From Glycine soja (Eukaryota; Streptophyta; Magnoliopsida; Fabales; Fabaceae), in contig NC_041019.1 of assembly GCF_004193775.1 (NCBI RefSeq), positions 12,262,204-12,326,203 of the forward strand: a stretch of 64,000 nucleotides of DNA. The letters run 5' to 3'. Each line of letters opens with the position of its first letter. Within the stretch, counting starts at the first letter, position 1. Under the pieces are notes generated by a model. It was not told where the DNA came from, did no database searches, and saw nothing but the letters and a program-made list of their open reading frames with translations. This document shows positions 59,216-64,000 of the stretch, piece by piece. Both the position numbers and the translations under genes were made by a program.

Positions 59216-61680
59216 TATGGTTTAGTGTCTAAGTATTTTGGTTTAGTGTTTAGGGTCTAAGCCTTAGGTTTTAGTATTTAGAACTATGGGATTAGGGTTT
59301 ACGCTTTATGTTTTAAGTGTTAGGGTTTAGTTTTTTTATTTTAAGGGTTAGGGTTAGGGCTAAGTTTTTATGTTTTAGGGGTAGGGCTAAGTTTTTTTAT
59401 TTTATGGTTAGGGTTAATTTTTTTATTTTATGGGTTAGGGTTAGTTCTTATTTTTTATTTGTTAGGGGTTACTTCTTATTTTTTAGGTGTTAGGGGTTAG
59501 TTCTTATTTGTTAGGGGTTAGGGCTAAGTTCTTTTTATTTTAGGGTTGGGGTTAATTTTTTTATTTGAAGGGTTAGGGTTAGTTCTTATTTTTTTAGGGG
59601 TTAGGGGTTAGTTCTTATTTGTTAGGGGTTAGGGCTAAGTTTTTTTTTATTTTAGGGTTGGGGTTAATTTTTTTATTTGAAGGGTTAGTATTACTTCTTA
59701 TTTTTTTAGGGGTTAGGGGTTAGTTCTTATTTGTTAGGGGTTAGGGCTAAGTTTTTTTTATTTTAGGGTTGGGGTTAATTTTTTTATTTGAAGGGTTAGG
59801 GTTACTTCTTATTTTTTTAGGGGTTAGGGGTTAGTTCTTATTTGTTAGGGGTTAGGGCTAAGTTTTTTTTATTTTAGGGTTGGGGTTAATTTTTTTATTT
59901 GAAGGGTTAGGGTTACTTCTTATTTTTTTAGGGGTTAGGGGTTAGTTCTTATTTGTTAGGGGTTAGGGCTAAGTTTTTTTTATTTTAGGGTTGGTGTTAA
60001 TTTTTTTATTTGAAGGGTTAGGGTTACTTCTTATTTTTTTAGGGGTTATGGGTTAGTTCTTATTTGTTAGGGTTAATTCTTTTTATTTTAGGGGTTAGGG
60101 CTAATTTTGTTATTTGAAGGGTTAGGGTTTAGTTCTTATTTTTGAGGGGTTAGGTTTTAGTGCTAATTTTTTAGGGGTTAGGGCTAAGTTCTTTTTTAGG
60201 GGTTAGGGTTAATTCTTTTTATTTTAGGGGTTAGGGTTAATTTTTTTTATTTGAAGGGTTAGGGTTTAGTTCTTATTTTTGAGGGGTTAGGTTTTAGTGC
60301 TTATTTTTAGGGGTTAGGGCTAAGTTCTTTTTATTTTAGGGTTTAGGGTTAATTCTTTTTATTTTAGGGGTTAGGGCTAACTTTTTTACAAGGGTTAGGG
60401 TTTAGTTCTTATTTTTGAGGGGTTAGGGTTGAGTGCTTATTTTTTAGGGGCGAGGGTTTAGTTCTTTTAATTTTAGGGGTTAGGGTTAATTTTTTTAATT
60501 TTAGGGGTTAGGGCTAAGTTTTTTATTTGAAGGGTTAGGCTTAGTTTTTATTTTTTTAGGGGTTAGGGTATAGTTCTTATGGTTTAGGGGTTAGGGCTAA
60601 GTTTTCTTATTTTAGGGTTTAGGGTTAATTTTTTTATTTTAGGGGTTAGGGTTAAATTTTTTTATTTGAATGGTTAGGGTTTAGTTCTTATTTTTGAGGG
60701 GTTAGGGCTAAGTTTTTATGTTTTAGGGGTTAGTGCTAAATTTTTTATTTGAAGGGTTAGGGTTAGTTCTTATTTTTTTAGGGGTTAGGGTTTAGTTCTT
60801 ATTTGTTAGGGGTTGGGGCTATGTTTTTTATTTTAGGGTTAGGGTTAATATTTTTTATTTAGGGGTTAGGGCTAAGTTTTTTATTTGAAGGGTTAGGGTT
60901 TAGTTCTTATTTTTTAGGGAAATAAAATTACATTTAGAAGTTGAAATAAAATTACTTTTTTTTAATGTGTACTTCTAATGAAATAAAATTACATTTAGAA
61001 GTTGAAATAAAATTACTTTTTTTTTAATGTGTACTTCTAATGAAATAAAATTACATTTAGAAGTTGAAATAAAATTACTTTTTTTTGAATGTGTACTTCT
61101 AATGAAATAAAATTACATTTAGAAGTTGAAATAAATGGAGTGGACCAATCGAAGTTGAGTGACATTGGTGTTGATCATTAGTTATCAACGTTAGTTATTT
61201 TTATTTTAAGCGATAGGGTTTACTTTTTATATTTTATGGGTCAGGGCCAAGTTCTTATATTTTGGGGGTTAGGGTTAGGTTTTTTATTTGAAGGGTAAGG
61301 GTTTAGTTCTTATTTTTTAGGGTTAGGCTTAGTTTTTTTATTTTAGGGTTAGGGTTCAGTTTTGAACATTTTACGTCTAAGTTTTCACATTTTAGGGGTT
61401 AGGATTAGGTTTTTTATTTTAAGGGTTAGGGTTTAGTTCTGAACATTTTAGGGGTTAGAGTTAGTTTTTTTATTTTAAGGGTAAGGGTTTGGTTCTTATT
61501 TTTTAGGGTTAGGCTTAGTTTTTATATTTTAGGGTTAGGGTTTAGTTCTAAACATTTTAGGGGTAAGTACTTATATTTTACGGGTTAGGGTTAGTTTTTC
61601 TATTTTAAGGGTTATGGGTTAGTTTTTATGTTTTATGGGTTAGGGTTTAGTTCACATTGATGTTCATCGTTACTTAGAAA
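59216..61680 (+). repeat. Telomere-like (TTAGGG-rich) minisatellite array
   Basis: About 2.4 kb of degenerate AGGGGTTAGGGTTAG-type sequence alternating with T-rich spacers (TTCTTATTTTTT, TTTTATTTTAGGG). The plus strand is G-rich. It is not a clean telomere of TTTAGGG heptamers: GGGG tracts and spacers are regular. A higher-order unit of about 111 bp is visible where GGGCTAAGTT recurs at 59,521, 59,632, 59,744, 59,855 and 59,965. It lies exactly between the 3' ends of the transposase and PMD genes. Confidence 0.9.
60919..61140. repeat. ~60-bp tandem repeat derived from the transposase 3' end
   Basis: Four consecutive copies of a unit with AAATAAAATTACATTTAG, AAGTTGAAATAAA and AATGTGTACTTCTAATG, similar to 59,040-59,110. 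The last copy runs on into GGAGTGGACCAATCG, as in the original. Confidence 0.9.
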
Positions 61681-61861
61681 CATTAGTTTTTTCCTTTTGG
61701 CTACCTTAGTTATTTGGTTTAGGGTTCATTGATTATTATAGTTTGATACGCGACATAAATTGTATCCATAAGTAAGCCTTAATAAACTGAATATCATACA
61801 TTACGTGTGAAATTCAAATGACAAATATACAACAAAGCCTTAATAAACGGAGACATGCAAA

Positions 61862-63983
61862 TCATTCATTTTGGTGTCCGTGATGCCGTGAGGATGTGCC
61901 ACATGGTCGATCCCATCTTCGTGCTTGGCGATCAGGATTTCTTCTGCCCCGATGCCTCCCCGCTTCTTCTTCGTCAGCCTCCGCAGAAAATGCGTGACGC
62001 AAATCAACACCGAATAAGTCACCCGTATTAGGTATTTGTCCCGGTACATTCCATTGTGTTCCTAACAGGGCATTAGGTGTTGGAATTGGGCCATGATATT
62101 GTTGTGAAGGGGTCATTGTGGGCCATGAAAAATGAGCTTGTGTTTCCGCAACACCACCAAACGATTGCTGGCTTGTAGAAGTATCAGTGTGATGACCCTG
62201 AAAAGGATACTGATACATCTGTGTCGAATACTCAGCAAATGTTTGTGGCGTGTAATACATTCCATGGCCACGCTCCGCCATTTGTTGGGAATATTCTTCC
62301 GCTTCAACAGTGTCCCTTCGTCCGTCTATGCCCTGAGTTTCAATACTTGACTGAAGCATGTGAAACTGTTGTGCAGGAAATTGATGCTCTGATGCGGGAC
62401 CATGTGACACTGACTCAGTGACTCTCTCTTGCTTTTCGGATAAAATTGTAATTTTTTCCACATAAGGCACGAGATCATCAACTGTCCATGTATTCCTCCC
62501 TTGAGGAGACACCATGTATTGTAATGTCTCCGCAACTTCAGCCTGCAATTATAAGGGTAAGAAAATTAATGACCATCATTAAAAAAAAGTTCAAGTTAAA
62601 TATTGAAAAAAATTAAAAAATACCAATGTAGCCGTCTTTTCATTTTCTGGGTCAACAAACATCTTTGTCTTTCGCCTATACCAGACCATGTAGTCCGAGT
62701 TAAAGCTCAATAGGCCTTCTTGTCGGGGATAAGCGCCGACCCTAAATGCATGGCGATTATTCCACTGATGAATCATTGGGGCGAACAATTGCCCCCAATT
62801 TTCGTCATGTTTCCCTTTTAATGTTATGCCATGAATGTTTAAGGGTTGTGAAGGAGACTCTGGAACTGGTTGCTGCATCCCAAATTGTCTCAACACTCTG
62901 TCCGGTTGGTGCCACTCAATAACTTGGAAACAAATTAGTGGCACCACTGCGTACCACGCGAGACTTCCGACTAAACAAACGGGAGGCAACAATGATATAA
63001 CGGTTGATGGGTAAGGCTCCCACACAAACTGCATATAACAACATAGTTGTGAACATTGTAGTAAAATAACACATATAATTTTTTATTTTACAAATACAAT
63101 AGCATGGTTTTTACCTCATGACGTTTCATAATATCCAACTTGCGACTATAAACTTTCACATCATCATTGCCGATATGTTGGTTTCCACGTCGCAGCCACC
63201 TACAAAGAATAAAATTTAATATACCCTAAAACCATTTATTCTATTGAAATGAAAGACGTTGTTAAAAATGACTGACCTGTGCCCTAGTGGTGTATTTTCT
63301 ACTTGGGAAGGAGTCCTCTTTGGAGCCAAGGTTGGACATCGTTCCCATGCCCACAATTGTAGTAAGATGAACATACCTTCGATTGATTTAGTTTTATAAT
63401 CGGTGGCACTGCACATCTCTCTGTATAGAAAACCAAGTACGGCAACTCCCCATGCATATCTGCCACATTCTTCAAAGTCACGTAAAAATTGAAGGTACCT
63501 TAGCGAAACTCTGTTACTGGTTTTGTCAACAAACAAGACACCTCCAATGAATCTCAGTATCCATGCACGGGAAAACCTTCGTACTTGTTCTTCGTTGTCG
63601 TCATTATTTATTTGATCAAAATGGTGAGCCAGCCAACTTAATTTAACCACACTACCTTTAATTTCACCTTCTTGTGGTCTGACTCCCAATAATTCCTCAC
63701 ATAAATCAGCCCAATCAAGATTTGTTGGACCGATTAATGGTAAACCATCCATACTTATACCTAACAATACAGAGACGTCTTGTAGAGTAATAGTACACTC
63801 TCCGCATCTCATGTGAAACGTATGTGTTTCCGGCCTCCATCTTTCTATCAGAACACTAATTAATGAGGCATTTATTTTAAAGTATCCCATCTTAATGATC
63901 CAGCCGAAACCAGATTGTTGAAGAAAATGAAAAATTTGCTCTGGAATTTGTTCTTCCCCTTGATACGTGGGGACAGCTCGTCG
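61862..63983 (-). CDS. Plant mobile domain (PMD) protein of the MULE, 5' partial
   Basis: Minus-strand exons 63,983-63,277 (first ATG at 63,890), 63,199-63,115, 63,028-62,624 and 62,542-61,862 join through GT/AG introns with an open frame. From that ATG it is 594 residues. The PMD covers the first ~400 residues: INASLISVLIERWRPETHTF, CGECTITLQDVSVLLGIS, WILRFIGGVLFVDK, YAWGVAVLGFLYREMC, HEFVWEPY, VPLICFQVIEWHQPDRVLRQ and LSFNSDYMVWYRR. The tail is Gln/His-rich and ends with a basic stretch (RHRGRRNPDRQARRWDRP). PMD proteins include MAIN/MAIL1, which act in silencing and genome stability, and many transposon-encoded relatives; the role in transposition is unknown. Upstream of the ATG the frame stays open (RRAVPTYQGEEQIPEQIFHF) to a TGA at 63,984-63,986. 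The true start may lie beyond the window or be lost. Confidence 0.88.
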
Positions 63984-64000
63984 TCACCCGAAAACGATCT

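Larger units (their letters stand above)
54231..64000. mobile_element. Large MULE carrying transposase and PMD genes (right end outside)
   Basis: A MuDR-type transposase on the plus strand (56,368-58,944) and a PMD gene on the minus strand (61,862 to the edge) converge on a telomere-like repeat array. MULEs encoding a PMD protein beside the transposase are known in plants, so I treat the two as one element. The left limit is set at the GC-rich palindromic block but is not proven, as no terminal inverted repeat could be matched because the right end lies beyond 64,000. The flanking 9-bp duplication therefore cannot be checked. Confidence 0.6.

Noticed and set aside
59216..61680. A true interstitial telomere (chromosome fusion scar)
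   Set aside because: Repeats are not clean TTTAGGG heptamers, a 111-bp higher-order unit and duplicated transposase 3' sequence are mixed in, and the array is enclosed by genes of one transposon.

Overview
This is plant nuclear DNA, most likely from a legume of the soybean group. It is AT-rich with no sign of operons, it has intron-bearing genes with GT/AG splice sites, and it is dominated by nested plant transposable elements. The only convincing ordinary host gene is a complete 12-exon sucrose-phosphate synthase (family B) on the minus strand. The legume call rests on the SPS type, a SIRE/Maximus-like Ty1-copia element with TAATCGATTA-rich LTR, and long-LTR retroelements. It is inference, not proof.

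Layout. 0-2.2 kb: a CACTA-like terminus, a degenerate ~430-bp tandem array and an LTR-like promoter. 2.27-14.49 kb: a decayed Helitron carrying two plus-strand genes, an RPA1-like single-strand DNA-binding protein and a Rep (HUH, two-tyrosine) protein. Each gene is preceded by a copy of the same leader cassette. The RPA gene holds a 2.7-kb solo LTR (target duplication ATTAC) in an intron. The Rep gene is cut off before its helicase by a minus-strand Ty3/gypsy element (14.49-22.13 kb). That element holds a young, internally deleted Ty1/copia element (15.25-17.82 kb, target duplication GAAAA, near-identical LTRs). 22.23-26.0 kb: an inverted copy of the 2.7-kb LTR, itself split by a solo LTR of the gypsy family (target duplication GTGGT). 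27.0-28.8 kb: a terminal-inverted-repeat element with a captured plant mobile domain (PMD) gene fragment between two arrays of a 19-bp palindrome. 29.8-36.6 kb: SPS and its upstream region. 37.1-41.05 kb: a truncated SIRE-like copia element. 41-47 kb: AT-rich intergenic DNA with a duplicated G-box promoter-like segment and a CACTA end. 47.4-51.1 kb: a decayed Mutator-like (MULE) transposase. 52.0 kb: another CACTA end. 54.2-64 kb: a larger MULE, with a nearly intact transposase on the plus strand and a PMD gene on the minus strand. These two genes converge on a 2.5-kb array of degenerate telomere-like TTAGGG repeats.

How the parts relate. The Helitron pair (Rep plus RPA) fits rolling-circle transposition through single-stranded DNA. 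The transposase-PMD pair fits the known class of PMD-bearing MULEs. PMD sequence also occurs in the unrelated 27-kb element, and palindromic arrays accompany both PMD carriers. Most elements carry nonsense mutations or deletions. The best candidates for being intact are SPS, the PMD gene (5' end outside the window) and perhaps the MULE transposase, apart from one in-frame TGA.
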